Counted from the first letter of the stretch, positions 51,487-60,491 are shown. The stretch is DNA of 64,000 nt from JAJPKK01 sp035311445 (GCA_035311445.1 DATGCX010000451.1:1-64000), one strand, 5' to 3'. The notes: a model not told the origin generated them from the letters alone. Numbers and translations: made by a program.

Positions 51487-51834
51487 ATGACCATTCTGTC
51501 TGCGATGTTCGGCAGCGATCCGGCGGCGGAGATATGTGTCGGCTCGCTGGTGTTTCTGCTCATCTATCTGGCCGGCTTCGCGCTGTTTCAAAACTGGAGT
51601 CGCATCTCCCGGCCGACGCCGGTCATTCACCGGCACATCATTTCAGGTCTCAGCGCTGCGCTCGTCGCCCTGAGCGTTGTATTCTGGTTACACGCAACGA
51701 ATACGGCGGCAGCGTCCGCCAAAGAGCAATCCGGCGCGGTAATCGCGCCGCTCGAGCTTCATCGCTTCATCGACATGAATGCGCTGCCTGTTCATACGTT
51801 CGAGGATCAGAGCCTGATCTATCCGCGCCAGTGA
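51487..51834 (+). CDS. Small membrane protein of unknown function
   Basis: 115 residues from ATG 51487, with AAGGA six bases before it. Two membrane helices (ICVGSLVFLLIYLAGFALFQ; ISGLSAALVALSVVFWLHA) are joined by a short basic loop (NWSRISRPTPVIHRHI), followed by a soluble tail of about 45 residues. No family recognised. A family B repeat follows the stop. Confidence 0.65.
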   Translation: MTILSAMFGSDPAAEICVGSLVFLLIYLAGFALFQNWSRISRPTPVIHRHIISGLSAALVALSVVFWLHATNTAAASAKEQSGAVIAPLELHRFIDMNALPVHTFEDQSLIYPRQ

Positions 51835-51872
51835 GGGCGGTTGGCGCGAAGCGCGCTTGGTTTCCCTCTCGA

Positions 51873-51960
51873 GTCGTGGCCGGGCTCGTCCCGGCCACCT
51901 CGATCGTTGATGGTTTGCGCCCAAAATGCGGGGTCGCCGGGAAAAGCCCGGCGACGACGC
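51873..51960. repeat. Dispersed palindromic repeat, family B, copy 3
   Basis: CGTGGCCGGGCTCGTCCCGG and TCGCCGGGAAAAGCCCGGCG are inverted ends 45 bases apart, matching copies 1 and 2. It lies in the 379-base gap 51835-52213, otherwise empty. Confidence 0.87.
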
Positions 51961-52213
51961 AGTAAAGTGATTCAAAGTGAACGAAATCCGGCGTCTTTCG
52001 CGATTTCCAGGAAGATTGAGCAACTTTCTCTGCCAATTGGCTTGCCTGGAAAAACGCTCAGCGCAGCTGAGCGGTGACGAGGTTGTTGTTTGCATAGTGG
52101 CTGATCGGTGCGCGCGTGGCCGAGGCTGAGGCGTTGCAGAAAGCAAGTGCGCGCCGCAGCAGCCATTCGGTCCTGGATGATGGCCACGCATCGGTCAGAA
52201 GAACACGCATCGG

Positions 52214-52423
52214 TCAGAAGAAAAAGTCCAACTCGTGGGCCTTGCGTTGCGCCCTGCCGTGCCTTCGGAAGCGCACTTCCTCAAGGTCGTCAGCGCAAAA
52301 TTCGTTACAAAAGAAGAGACCGTTGGGGGCTCGCCACGGCTGCAACTGCCCGTTCACGACCGGCAGCGACTTACCGCAGAATGCACAACACGCCGCATCG
52401 GTGTCGCCGGTGTACGCGTTCAT
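52214..52423 (-). CDS. Small cysteine-rich zinc-ribbon-like protein
   Basis: 69 residues from ATG 52423, after GGAGGTG. Two cysteine clusters, ACCAFCGKSL and LFFCNEFCADD, are 20 residues apart and could bind one zinc. The tail is basic then ends DFFF. Too short for strict family assignment; such proteins recur in rhizobia as hypothetical proteins. A longer frame to 52837 lacks support. Confidence 0.65.
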   Translation of the reverse strand: MNAYTGDTDAACCAFCGKSLPVVNGQLQPWRAPNGLFFCNEFCADDLEEVRFRRHGRAQRKAHELDFFF

Positions 52424-52652
52424 CGGACACCTCCACTGTAGGCCCCCGGCGCGTGTCTTGATAACGAAGATGGCCTGCGGCGGTTGCGTGAAACACGATA
52501 GTGTGAGGAAGATCGGCAGCAAACAAACAGTCTCACACCGGTTTGATGACCTTTGTGTCGCGATGCGGACACGGCGCGGAAAAAAGAAAATCTCGCCGGC
52601 ACATCTACCGGCAACTGCCGCCACGCAACGGTAAAACCCGCGGCAGCTGTTT

Positions 52653-52820
52653 TCAGTCTGATAGAGGCTTGCTGACGGCCCCTTCGCGTTCTGCCTGCTC
52701 TGCCAGTCGGGTCCAGGCGTCGGCATGGTCCAGCAACAGGCGTCGATCCCGTTCCGTCGCGGTTTCCGCCATGAGCCGACATGCGTCGGCAAAGTTTCGG
52801 TAGGTGGCGGGATGGTGCAT
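52653..52820 (-). CDS. Small helical protein of the YRxxAxxC type (minus-strand member)
   Basis: 55 residues from ATG 52820: HHPATYRNFADACRLMAET, ATERDRRLLLDHADAWTRLA, EQAERE. Pattern Y-R-x-x-A-x-x-C-x-x-M-A ... D-x-x-x-L-L-x-x-A-x-x-W-x-x-L-A-E, a predicted helical hairpin common in Bradyrhizobium-like genomes. GAGAGG is upstream. Divergent from a relative 134 bases away. Function unknown. Confidence 0.62.
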   Translation of the reverse strand: MHHPATYRNFADACRLMAETATERDRRLLLDHADAWTRLAEQAEREGAVSKPLSD

Positions 52821-52953
52821 CCAGTTCGGCCTCTCAAGCCCCGCTTGGCTGGAAACTTGGAACCAGAGCCTGTGGTTCCACGATCTCGCTTTGGTGATAG
52901 GTTGGACAGCGAACGAAATCCATCTCAACGATTTGTTAAAGGAGGGCGGTGAG

Positions 52954-53142
52954 ATGGGTCGTTCGATGACCGCCGCAGACATGTATCGACGACACGCCGC
53001 CGAGTGCATGAAGATGTCCCAGCAGCCCCACCGAGGCGACCAAGACAAGGCCGTGCTCGTTGAAATGGCGGCGATGTGGCTCCGTTTGGCGGAGTTCGCC
53101 GAAAAGCACGGTGACACAGACGGTTCGGCCCTGGCCAGTTAA
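52954..53142 (+). CDS. Small helical protein of the YRxxAxxC type (plus-strand member)
   Basis: 62 residues from ATG 52954, GGAGGGCGGTGAG before it: TAADMYRRHAAECMKMSQQP, DKAVLVEMAAMWLRLAEFAE. It shares the Y-R-x-x-A-x-x-C and A-x-x-W-x-x-L-A-E frame with the minus-strand gene at 52653, so the two are divergent paralogues. The frame is open to 52804 but that extension has no start signal. Confidence 0.72.
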   Translation: MGRSMTAADMYRRHAAECMKMSQQPHRGDQDKAVLVEMAAMWLRLAEFAEKHGDTDGSALAS

Positions 53143-53376
53143 GTCCGCGAAACCCGCCTCCGCAGCCGGCGCCGATTCATCGCGTGTGGTTGTGGCACGC
53201 GCAGTCGCACGTGATTCCGGCCGTTTGTCTCACCGCATATTTATTTTCGGCGAGAAGGCGCCGGGCTCCCACCGGCATCCTGATGCTCATCGAAGTATTG
53301 CTCCAGCCGTCTTGCTTCCGCGCGCGCGTTCGCCTCTACTGCGCCAGACCTTGCAGCCCCCGGCGGAGAGACGACG

Positions 53377-53976
53377 ATGGGCCTTCTGGTACTTGTTCTG
53401 GGACTGATTCTTTTTCTCGGCCCCCATGTGTTAGTGACCATGCGGCCGCACCGCGATGCCGCGATCAAGCGGTTCGGTGAATGGCCCTACAAGGCCCTGT
53501 TCGCGGCGGTCTCGCTGCTCGGCCTCTATGTGACGGGCAAAGGTTTCGGCATGTACGACGCCGCCGGCCCGATCGTGCTGTGGACACCGCCAAGCTGGGC
53601 CCTGCATGTCACCGAGGCCTTGATGTTGCCGGCTTGCATCTTCGTTGCCGCAGCTTACCTTCGGGGCACAATCAAACGCGTGCTGAAACATCCCATGCTG
53701 GTCGGCGTGAAAACCTGGGCCGTGGCGCACCTCATCACCAACGGCGATCTCGGCGGGGTCATTCTGTTCGGCGCGGTATTGGCCTGGGCCGTCTATGATC
53801 GGATTAGCCTCAAGCACCGCGGCGATCCGGGTGCACCGCAGATCCCCGAAGGCGGGCTCAAGAATGACATCGCGGCGGTCGTGGTCGGCGTTATCCTTTA
53901 TCTCGCGCTCGGCTTCGTGTTCCACCCGCTGGTGGTCGGTCGGCACGTCTTCGGCGCAACCGCGTTCGGGACCTGA
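53377..53976 (+). CDS. NnrU family membrane protein
   Basis: 199 residues, GGAGAG before the ATG. NnrU features: LVLGLILFLGPHVLVTMRPH, RFGEWPYKALFAAVSLLGLY, VTEALMLPACIFVAAAYLRG, RVLKHPMLVGVKTWAVAHLI and NGDLGGVILFGAVLAWAVYD. Five to six helices in the inner membrane. NnrU is linked to nitrite and nitric-oxide reduction in Rhodobacter; related proteins include isoprenoid-type transformers. panB follows one base after its stop, an arrangement suggesting one transcript. Confidence 0.88.
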   Translation: MGLLVLVLGLILFLGPHVLVTMRPHRDAAIKRFGEWPYKALFAAVSLLGLYVTGKGFGMYDAAGPIVLWTPPSWALHVTEALMLPACIFVAAAYLRGTIKRVLKHPMLVGVKTWAVAHLITNGDLGGVILFGAVLAWAVYDRISLKHRGDPGAPQIPEGGLKNDIAAVVVGVILYLALGFVFHPLVVGRHVFGATAFGT

Positions 53977-53977
53977 C

Positions 53978-54817
53978 ATGTCGATATACACGCCACCCAA
54001 CCAGCCGGCGCAGAAGCGCCTCACCGCCCCGGATATCCGTGCCCGCAAGGGCGGCGAGCCGATCGTGATGCTGACGTCCTACCACGCGCACACGGCGCGC
54101 ATTCTCGATCAGCATTGCGATGTGATCCTGGTCGGCGATTCGCTCGGCATGGTGATGCACGGGCTCGAAACCACCATCCCGGTGACGCTCGACATGATGA
54201 TCCTGCAGGGCCACGCGGTGATGCGCGGGTCACGGCGTGCCCTGGTGGTGGTCGACCTGCCGTTCGGCTCCTACGAGGTGTCGCGGGAGCAGGCCTTCAT
54301 GACGGCGGCGCGCGTCCTCAAGGAGACCGGGTGCGGCGCCATCAAGCTCGAAGGCGGCCAGCGCATGGCGGAAACGATCAGGTTTCTTACCGAGCGCGGC
54401 GTGCCGGTGATGGGCCATGTGGGCCTGACCCCGCAATCGGTTAATGCGCTCGGCGGCTTCCGTGCCCAGGGGCGCGATCGGGCCGATTGGGCGCCGATCG
54501 AGGCCGACGCGCGTGCGGTCGCGCAGGCCGGTGCATTCTCGGTGGTGCTCGAAGCGTTGGCTGAACCGCTCGCCGCGCAGATCACGCGCGAGATTGCCAT
54601 CCCCACCATCGGCATTGGGGCGAGCCCCGACTGCGACGGGCAGGTCCTGGTGCTCGAAGACATGCTCGGCCTGTCGCCGTGGGCGCCGAAATTCGTCAAG
54701 CGCTACACGAGCCTCGGCCCGGCAATCGAGGCCGCTGTCGCAACCTATGCGGCGGAGGTGAGAAACCGCACGTTCCCGGGCCCGGAGAATGTCTACGCTG
54801 TGAAGAAGAAGGGGTAG
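53978..54817 (+). CDS. panB: 3-methyl-2-oxobutanoate hydroxymethyltransferase
   Basis: 279 residues from ATG 53978; a longer frame from 53795 reads into nnrU-like sequence and is rejected. PanB motifs: VMLTSYHAHTARILDQHCDV, ILVGDSLGMVMHGLETTIPV, FGSYEVSREQAFMTAARVLK, GAIKLEGGQRMAETI, PVMGHVGLTPQSVNALGGFR and IPTIGIGASPDCDGQVLVLE. It adds hydroxymethyl from methylene-tetrahydrofolate to 2-oxoisovalerate, the first step of pantothenate synthesis. panC is not next to it. Confidence 0.96.
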   Translation: MSIYTPPNQPAQKRLTAPDIRARKGGEPIVMLTSYHAHTARILDQHCDVILVGDSLGMVMHGLETTIPVTLDMMILQGHAVMRGSRRALVVVDLPFGSYEVSREQAFMTAARVLKETGCGAIKLEGGQRMAETIRFLTERGVPVMGHVGLTPQSVNALGGFRAQGRDRADWAPIEADARAVAQAGAFSVVLEALAEPLAAQITREIAIPTIGIGASPDCDGQVLVLEDMLGLSPWAPKFVKRYTSLGPAIEAAVATYAAEVRNRTFPGPENVYAVKKKG

Positions 54818-55155
54818 GGTGGGTAAGTCGCATCACCAGCGAGCGCCGTTCCACCAGCGAAAAGTTTGCCTTGCGATTTGGACTTGCCAACGCCGTCCGC
54901 CTCTCGATGATACCGCGTGGGCAAAATCCGCCCTACATCCAAGACCTAAGGTCGCAGCTTCATGTTTTTGCGTGTGTTTGCCACGCCGTCGCCATAGCAC
55001 TATCATAAAGGCCGTCCCCGGCAAGGACCCGGTTTTGCCTGTTTGCGCGCCTTAAACTATGGTGCCGCCACGCGATTCGGGTGTTGGGTCTGCAAAGGGG
55101 GGTACGCCTGCGGCAAGTGCGGTAAGCGTAATGCGCCATCGGGCGGAGAGGTTCC
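54818..55155. other. Non-coding gap
   Basis: 338 bases between panB and the YfgM-like gene. Nothing clear except a loosely inverted GTAGGGTGGG (54816) and GTGGGCAAAATCCGCCCTAC (54917) pair that may be a degenerate repeat. Confidence 0.4.
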
Positions 55156-55809
55156 GTGTCTGATATTTTCACCGAAGTCGACGAGGAAGTACGCCGGGAA
55201 CAGCTCAAGAAGCTATGGGAGCGCTACGGCAACTACGTTGTGGCGGTGGTCTTCCTAGTGATCGCTGCTGTCGCGGCCTGGCGCGGCTATGAGTACTGGC
55301 AGACCCGCCGGGCCGCCGAGGCCGGAGCGGCCTACGATGCCGCTGCCCGGCTCTCCGACGAAGGCAAGCACGCAGAAGCCGAGGCGGCGTTCGCCAAGCT
55401 CGTCACCGACGGTACCGCCGGTTACCGGCTGCTTGCGCGCCTGCGCGAGGCGGCCGAAATCTCCCAACGCGATCCCAAGGCTGCCATCGCGGCTTACGAT
55501 CAGATCGCGGCCGAAACCAAGGGGCAGCCCCTGGTCAGTGAGCTTGCCGCCATTCGGGCCGCATTCCTGCTGGTCGACACTGCCAGGCTTGACGAGATGA
55601 CCCAGCGCCTCGAGCCGCTGACCCAACCGTCGGGCGTGTTCCGCCATACGGCGCGCGAGTTGCTGGCGTTATCAGCTTGGCGCAACCACGACACCCCGGC
55701 GATGCGACGATGGACGGAAGCAGCCAAGAACGATCCGGAAGCGCCGTCAGGTGTGCGCTCGCGCATGGACGTGCTCGCGTCACTTCTCCCCGAAGCCGGC
55801 AATCCTTAA
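55156..55809 (+). CDS. YfgM-like membrane-anchored TPR protein
   Basis: 217 residues from GTG 55156. EEVRREQLKKLWERYGNYVV and a membrane helix (VVFLVIAAVAAWRGYEYWQ) are as in YfgM. TPR-like repeats follow: AGAAYDAAARLSDEGKHAEA, GYRLLARLREAAEISQRDPK and PLVSELAAIRAAFLLVD. YfgM proteins sit in the inner membrane facing the periplasm and assist secretion and outer-membrane assembly, usually upstream of bamB and der. Here a small lipoprotein gene and der follow, so the order is mostly kept. Confidence 0.85.
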   Translation: MSDIFTEVDEEVRREQLKKLWERYGNYVVAVVFLVIAAVAAWRGYEYWQTRRAAEAGAAYDAAARLSDEGKHAEAEAAFAKLVTDGTAGYRLLARLREAAEISQRDPKAAIAAYDQIAAETKGQPLVSELAAIRAAFLLVDTARLDEMTQRLEPLTQPSGVFRHTARELLALSAWRNHDTPAMRRWTEAAKNDPEAPSGVRSRMDVLASLLPEAGNP

Positions 55810-55819
55810 GGAGACGCCG

Positions 55820-56287
55820 ATGCGACCTCTTGCACGCCTGGTCCTTGCCGCCGTGGTGGCCGCCGCCGGTCCGGTCCTTGCGGCCTGCGATTCGCTCGAT
55901 ACCTTCGATATATTCGACAGCAAGAAGAAGCTTGCTGGCGAGCGCAGGCCGGTATTTCCCGAAGGTGTCCCCGGCGTAGCGAACGGCGTCCCGCCCGAGC
56001 TGGTGAAGGGATATCGCGAGCCCGAGGGGGCGCTCGATCCAGCCAAGGCCGCCGCGGAGGCTGCCGCCGAACCGGCCGGAAAGGCGAAGCCCAAACCCAA
56101 GCCGCAGCGCACGGCGAGCAAGCCGGCGCCGAAGCCACAGGCTCAGGATCCCTATGGGGCGGCGCCCACGCGCGCAGCCGCTCCCGAGCCGGCTCAGCAG
56201 CCGACCCCGCAAGCCGCCACAGCACCCTGGCCGGCGGCGCAGCCCCAGGCCGCATGGCCAGGAACAGCCGGCACGGTGGCGCGCTGA
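55820..56287 (+). CDS. Small Pro/Ala/Lys-rich lipoprotein
   Basis: 155 residues from ATG 55820, ten bases after the previous stop, with AAGGAG. Lipobox LAAC with Cys at residue 23 after an N-terminal helix (ARLVLAAVVAAAGPVLAAC). The mature protein begins DSLDTFDIFDSKKKLAGERR, then FPEGVPGVANGVPPELVKGY, and continues as a low-complexity tail rich in PKPKPQ, AAAEP and QPT. It lies where bamB stands in many proteobacteria, but has no beta-propeller. It may be a BamB leader-like fragment or an unrelated lipoprotein. Confidence 0.8.
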   Translation: MRPLARLVLAAVVAAAGPVLAACDSLDTFDIFDSKKKLAGERRPVFPEGVPGVANGVPPELVKGYREPEGALDPAKAAAEAAAEPAGKAKPKPKPQRTASKPAPKPQAQDPYGAAPTRAAAPEPAQQPTPQAATAPWPAAQPQAAWPGTAGTVAR

Positions 56288-56340
56288 AGTTCTGTCCTCA
56301 GCTCCGTCCCCCGCTTGCGAGCAGGAGCATTGGGTGTCGC

Positions 56341-56470
56341 CCCCCTCCCCTGATGGGGCCCCTGAAGGGGGAGGATCGGACTGCCGAAGGCAGTCCGGGG
56401 TGGGGTGACAGCGGTGCAGCACGCTCCTGCAAGTCCGCGTATGCTGAACCGCTGTCACCCCCTCCCGGCC
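56341..56470. repeat. Dispersed palindromic repeat, family D, copy 2
   Basis: The reverse complement of this stretch matches 14001-14114, with CCTCCCGGCC at one end, TATGCTGAACCGCTGTCACC and GACTGCCGAAGGCAGTCC inside. The rest of the gap (56471-56654) has a further pair of GGGGGA-rich arms resembling family A and no gene. Confidence 0.78.
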
Positions 56471-56654
56471 TGCTGACGCGGGTCGACCTCCCCCCTCCAG
56501 GGGGGGACGCGACCGTCATCCCTCGTGCGACTACCCTGCACTTGCGGGGAAGGGTAGGGGAGGGGGCCTGTCCCGGCGCCACTGAGCCGTGGAATTGCCC
56601 CCTCCCTAACTTTGCCCCGCAAGCGGGGGAGGGAAGATTGTCCGGTCTGCCGCC

Positions 56655-58046
56655 ATGAGCTTCACGGTTGCGATTGTCGGCCGGCCGAATGTCGGAAAAT
56701 CAACGCTGTTCAACCGCCTCGCCGGGCGGCGTGTCGCCCTGGTCGACGATACCCCCGGCGTCACACGTGATCGACGCGAAGGCGCAGCACGGCTCGGCGA
56801 TCTCGCTTTCACCATCATCGACACGGCGGGCTTGGAGGAATCGAGCCCCGAAAGCTTGTCGGGTCGTATGCGGGCCCAGACCGAGGCCGCAATCGCTGCC
56901 GCCGACGTAGTATTCTTTCTCATCGATGCCCGCGCCGGGATCACGCCCGGCGACCGCATGTTCACGAACCTGCTGCGCCGTACGGGCAAGCCGACTATTC
57001 TCATCGCCAACAAGGCGGAAGGCCGCAGGGGGGGCGCCGGCACCTATGAGGGCTTCGATCTGGGACTTGGTGAGCCGGTGGCGATCTCGGCCGAGCACGG
57101 TGAGGGCCTCGCCGATCTCTACGAAGCGCTGCGCGCCACAATGCCGGCATCGGCGGGTTCGCCTGATGACGATAAACAGAAGCATGGCGGCGAAGAGCCA
57201 GCCGCTGCTCCCGTGGCCGCGCGCCGCAAGCCGATCCGCATCGCAGTGGTGGGGCGGCCCAATGCGGGCAAATCGACGCTCATCAACCGCCTTCTCGGCA
57301 AAGAGCGCCTGCTCACGGGTCCCGAGGCCGGCATCACCCGCGACGCCATCGCGGTGCCGCTCGTCTGGCAGGGACGGGACTTTCTGGTTCACGACACCGC
57401 CGGGCTGCGACGTCGCTCGCGGGTCGAGGGTAAGCTCGAAAAGCTCTCCGTCGCCGACGCGCTCGAAGCAATCCGCTTCGCCGAGGTGGTGATCTTGCTC
57501 ATCGACGCCACTGTCGCGTTCGAGGAGCAGGATCTGCGCATCGCCGATCTGGTCGAGCGCGAGGGCCGGGCGCTGGTGCTCGGAATCAATAAATGGGACC
57601 TCCAGGAGGCGGCGCCCGGCGCGATCACCAAACTGCGTCAGCAAGCTGACCGGCTGCTCACGCAGATCAAGGGTGTTCCGGTGGTCGCGGTCTCGGGCCT
57701 CACTGGCGCCGGGCTGGACCATCTGATGAAGGCGGTGGTGAATATCCACGAGCTGTGGAACAAGCGCGTCGCGACCAATGCGCTCAACCGGTGGCTCGAT
57801 GAGGTACTGGCCGCTCACCCGCCGCCCGCCGTATCGGGTCGCCGCCTCAAGCTCAACTACATTACGCAACCGAAGACTCGTCCGCCAGGCTTTGTATTGT
57901 TCTGTACCCGCGCTGACGCCGTGCCGGATAGTTACCGACGCTACCTCGTCAACGCGCTGCGGGAGAGCTTCGATCTGCCGGGAGTGCCGATCCGGCTGAC
58001 GTTGCGGGAAAAGGCGAACCCTTACGCTGGAAAGAAGGGGAGGTGA
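56655..58046 (+). CDS. der: Ribosome-associated GTPase Der (EngA)
   Basis: 463 residues. Two GTPase domains in tandem: IVGRPNVGKSTLFNRLAGRR, DDTPGVTRDR, DTAGLEES, then VVGRPNAGKSTLINRLLGKE, GPEAGITRDA, HDTAGLRRRSRVEGKLEKLS and LGINKWDLQ (G4). The C-terminal KH-like domain ends NPYAGKKGR. In domain 1 the G4 motif reads LIANKAEG where NKxD is usual, as seen in some Der proteins. Essential for 50S subunit assembly. Confidence 0.96.
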   Translation: MSFTVAIVGRPNVGKSTLFNRLAGRRVALVDDTPGVTRDRREGAARLGDLAFTIIDTAGLEESSPESLSGRMRAQTEAAIAAADVVFFLIDARAGITPGDRMFTNLLRRTGKPTILIANKAEGRRGGAGTYEGFDLGLGEPVAISAEHGEGLADLYEALRATMPASAGSPDDDKQKHGGEEPAAAPVAARRKPIRIAVVGRPNAGKSTLINRLLGKERLLTGPEAGITRDAIAVPLVWQGRDFLVHDTAGLRRRSRVEGKLEKLSVADALEAIRFAEVVILLIDATVAFEEQDLRIADLVEREGRALVLGINKWDLQEAAPGAITKLRQQADRLLTQIKGVPVVAVSGLTGAGLDHLMKAVVNIHELWNKRVATNALNRWLDEVLAAHPPPAVSGRRLKLNYITQPKTRPPGFVLFCTRADAVPDSYRRYLVNALRESFDLPGVPIRLTLREKANPYAGKKGR

Positions 58047-58111
58047 CCACTGGAGGGAAAGACAACCATAGCAGATTCCGATCAGGTTGCTGCACCTGAC
58101 GTCTCCTGGGC

Positions 58112-58196
58112 CGTGGCCGGGGTTGTCTCGGCCACCTCGATTGTTCTGGCTCTGTGGCTTCAATTCGGGGTCGCCGGCGCAAGCCCTGTGACGACG
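58112..58196. repeat. Dispersed palindromic repeat, family B, copy 4 (diverged)
   Basis: CGTGGCCGGGGTTGTCTCGG and GTCGCCGGCGCAAGCCCTGT: the inverted ends are mutated relative to other copies. It lies in the 574-base gap 58047-58620 after der; the rest of that gap shows no gene. Confidence 0.8.
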
Positions 58197-58620
58197 CAGT
58201 AAGTGACTCAATGCGAGCGAAAGTCTGCTCTAATGTATCGACATGCAAACATCTAATAGCAATTGAGATCCGAGCATTCGATCAAAACATTATGGCGCCC
58301 CGCTCAAGCGCCAATTGATAAACGCACAGATTGCGTGGGCGCGCCCATCTTTGTCCCAGGTCAAGCACTTGTTCGGATGCATTCTCATCAGCAAATCGCC
58401 GCATTGATGTTGATAGATGATTACGCGGCAGCGTGAGGGAAATGATTTAGCCAGACAGAAAGGGGGACGAGGGGATGCAAGAAATTTATCGCGTCACCTG
58501 CCGCGAAATGCCAATCCGATCTTGACGGTCATCTGAGAACATCAAGCACAAATCGATGTAGCGGCGCGCGGGCGGGGCCGGGGAGTTGTCGCTGCAGGAA
58601 CTTCAGGTTGGGGACTCTGG

Positions 58621-60489
58621 ATGCGCCGGCTCGCTATTCGGAGGCGGACGGATATCGGCACGATTTTGCTTCATTGGCTGGTCGTCATCACGCTGATGAC
58701 ATTGATTGCCACTGGATTGAGGATCGCCGCCGACGAACCCGAGCACGCATGGTTGCTGGTCTTTGATCGTGTGTTGCCCAAACACGTTGTGTGGACCGGC
58801 CATCTGCCGGCGGCGCTTGTTCTTTGTGCGCTTGCTGTCGCCTATATCGCTTATCTCATAAGCGCCCGACTGTTTCGCCGCGTTCAAATCGATCACATGC
58901 GCATCGCTGGTTTGCTCAAAACGGGTCACGCGCGGTGGAGCGCCATCAACGTTCTGCTGTATTGGATTTTTTTCGTCGCAATGATGGCCGAATTCGTCAC
59001 CGGAGCCCAACTCTATTTGGGTCAGGCCAGTGACCTTGTGGTGCGCATCCATCTGTTGGGCACCTGGTTCATCCTTGGCTTTGTGCCGGCGCACATTGCG
59101 GCAAACTGGGCAATGGGCGGCTTTACGCAGCTGGTGCGCATTTTTCGTCCCAGCGGGTTTGCTTCTGCCGCGCCGCCATTCGATCCGATGGAATTGGTGG
59201 TGCAGCTCAACCACCAGATCGCCGCTGCAAAAAGGAACCAAACGAGGCCGTTCCAGCGGGAGCGAAAGCCGTCGGACGCCGATTCTCCACAAGCCCCCGT
59301 GCACGGCAACCCGACGGAGCATCACCGGCTGCGAAACGCGCGAAGTACCGTTCAGGCCAATCCGCTCGTTGTCGCGCTCGCCGCCGCGATCGTCACCGTC
59401 GGGTTCGTTTTACCGGTGGACTGGGCAGTGCAAGACCGGCTGTACATTCGAAAGGTTGCGACAACCGAGTTGCCCATCCTCGACGGCGATGCGTCGGACG
59501 CCGTGTGGTTGACCGTCAAGCCACTTACGGTGTGGACGGCGTTCGGCGGGAACTTCGATGGCAAAGGCGAAACGAAAATTGATGTACGTGCCGTGCACGA
59601 CGGCGAGCGCGTTTATTTCTGCTTCGTCTGGGACGATCCAACGCGGTCGCTCAAGCATTTGCCGATGATCAAGCGCGAAGACGGTTGGTACGTTCTTCAA
59701 GATCGCTATGACATTGCCGATGCGCATGAATATCACGAAGACAAGTTTGCCGTCCTGCTGACGCAACTCGACGCTACCGTGCCGGGGGATCGCACGTTTC
59801 ATGTGGGGCCGACGCCGCTTCCGGATAAACCTACGACTCTGTCGGGCCGTGGCCTTCACTACACCGGCGACCCCAACGCTGCGGTCGAGGTGTGGCAATG
59901 GAAGGCTTCGAGCAGTGGACCATACGGGTGGATCGACCAGGATCGCTTCGGGTTGCCCGTCGAGCCAACGCCGACGCAGTCCGAAGGTCTCAGTGCATAT
60001 CGTGGTGGATTCATTTCGGACCCGCATGCGGCGAAAGTTTACGGAACGAACTTCGAAACGCAGCCTCTTGGCGGATACCGTCATCCTGTTCAACCGCGCC
60101 GTTTGCCCAAAAGCTGGAGGGCGACGTTGCAGGCGCTCGGGCGTGTTGACCTTGACCCCAATCACAGCGAGAGCGACGGCGCCAGATGGTGGATGACAGA
60201 GGCCGAGTCGGAGCCGTACTCGCCTGAGCACGACAGCGAGATTCCTGTCGGTGCGATCATTCCAGGGCTTATCATCGTAAATCCGTCGGACGAGGGCTTC
60301 GGCGATTTGCGCGGCGCGGCCCGCTGGGCTGCCGGCCGCTGGATGCTTGAGGCCAGCCGCACCCTCAAGGGCGACCATCCCGGTGCGGTGCCGATCGTGA
60401 CCGGGACCTATATGCGGCTCGCGGCGTTTGATCACGCGCAAATCCATCACACGCGGCACCTGCGCCCCATATTGCTGGAGGTGGAGTAG
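58621..60489 (+). CDS. Fusion of cytochrome b561-like membrane domain and ethylbenzene-dehydrogenase gamma-like heme domain
   Basis: 622 residues. Residues 1-190 resemble b561/NiFe-hydrogenase b-type cytochromes: ILLHWLVVITLMTLIATGLR, VVWTGHLPAALVLCALAVAY, MMAEFVTGAQLYLGQASD, VVRIHLLGTWFILGFVPAHI, with histidines in four helices able to hold two hemes. After a basic linker and a fifth helix (about 250-270), residues 280-622 resemble the heme-b binding gamma subunit of ethylbenzene/DMSO dehydrogenase relatives (DGDASDAVWLTVKPLTVWTA, KIDVRAVHDGERVYFCFVWD, DKFAVLLTQLDATVPGDRTF, GRWMLEASRTLKGDHPGAVP). It should be a membrane-bound electron carrier with a periplasmic heme domain. Next gene starts after 2 bases. 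Confidence 0.8.
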   Translation: MRRLAIRRRTDIGTILLHWLVVITLMTLIATGLRIAADEPEHAWLLVFDRVLPKHVVWTGHLPAALVLCALAVAYIAYLISARLFRRVQIDHMRIAGLLKTGHARWSAINVLLYWIFFVAMMAEFVTGAQLYLGQASDLVVRIHLLGTWFILGFVPAHIAANWAMGGFTQLVRIFRPSGFASAAPPFDPMELVVQLNHQIAAAKRNQTRPFQRERKPSDADSPQAPVHGNPTEHHRLRNARSTVQANPLVVALAAAIVTVGFVLPVDWAVQDRLYIRKVATTELPILDGDASDAVWLTVKPLTVWTAFGGNFDGKGETKIDVRAVHDGERVYFCFVWDDPTRSLKHLPMIKREDGWYVLQDRYDIADAHEYHEDKFAVLLTQLDATVPGDRTFHVGPTPLPDKPTTLSGRGLHYTGDPNAAVEVWQWKASSSGPYGWIDQDRFGLPVEPTPTQSEGLSAYRGGFISDPHAAKVYGTNFETQPLGGYRHPVQPRRLPKSWRATLQALGRVDLDPNHSESDGARWWMTEAESEPYSPEHDSEIPVGAIIPGLIIVNPSDEGFGDLRGAARWAAGRWMLEASRTLKGDHPGAVPIVTGTYMRLAAFDHAQIHHTRHLRPILLEVE

Positions 60490-60491
60490 TC

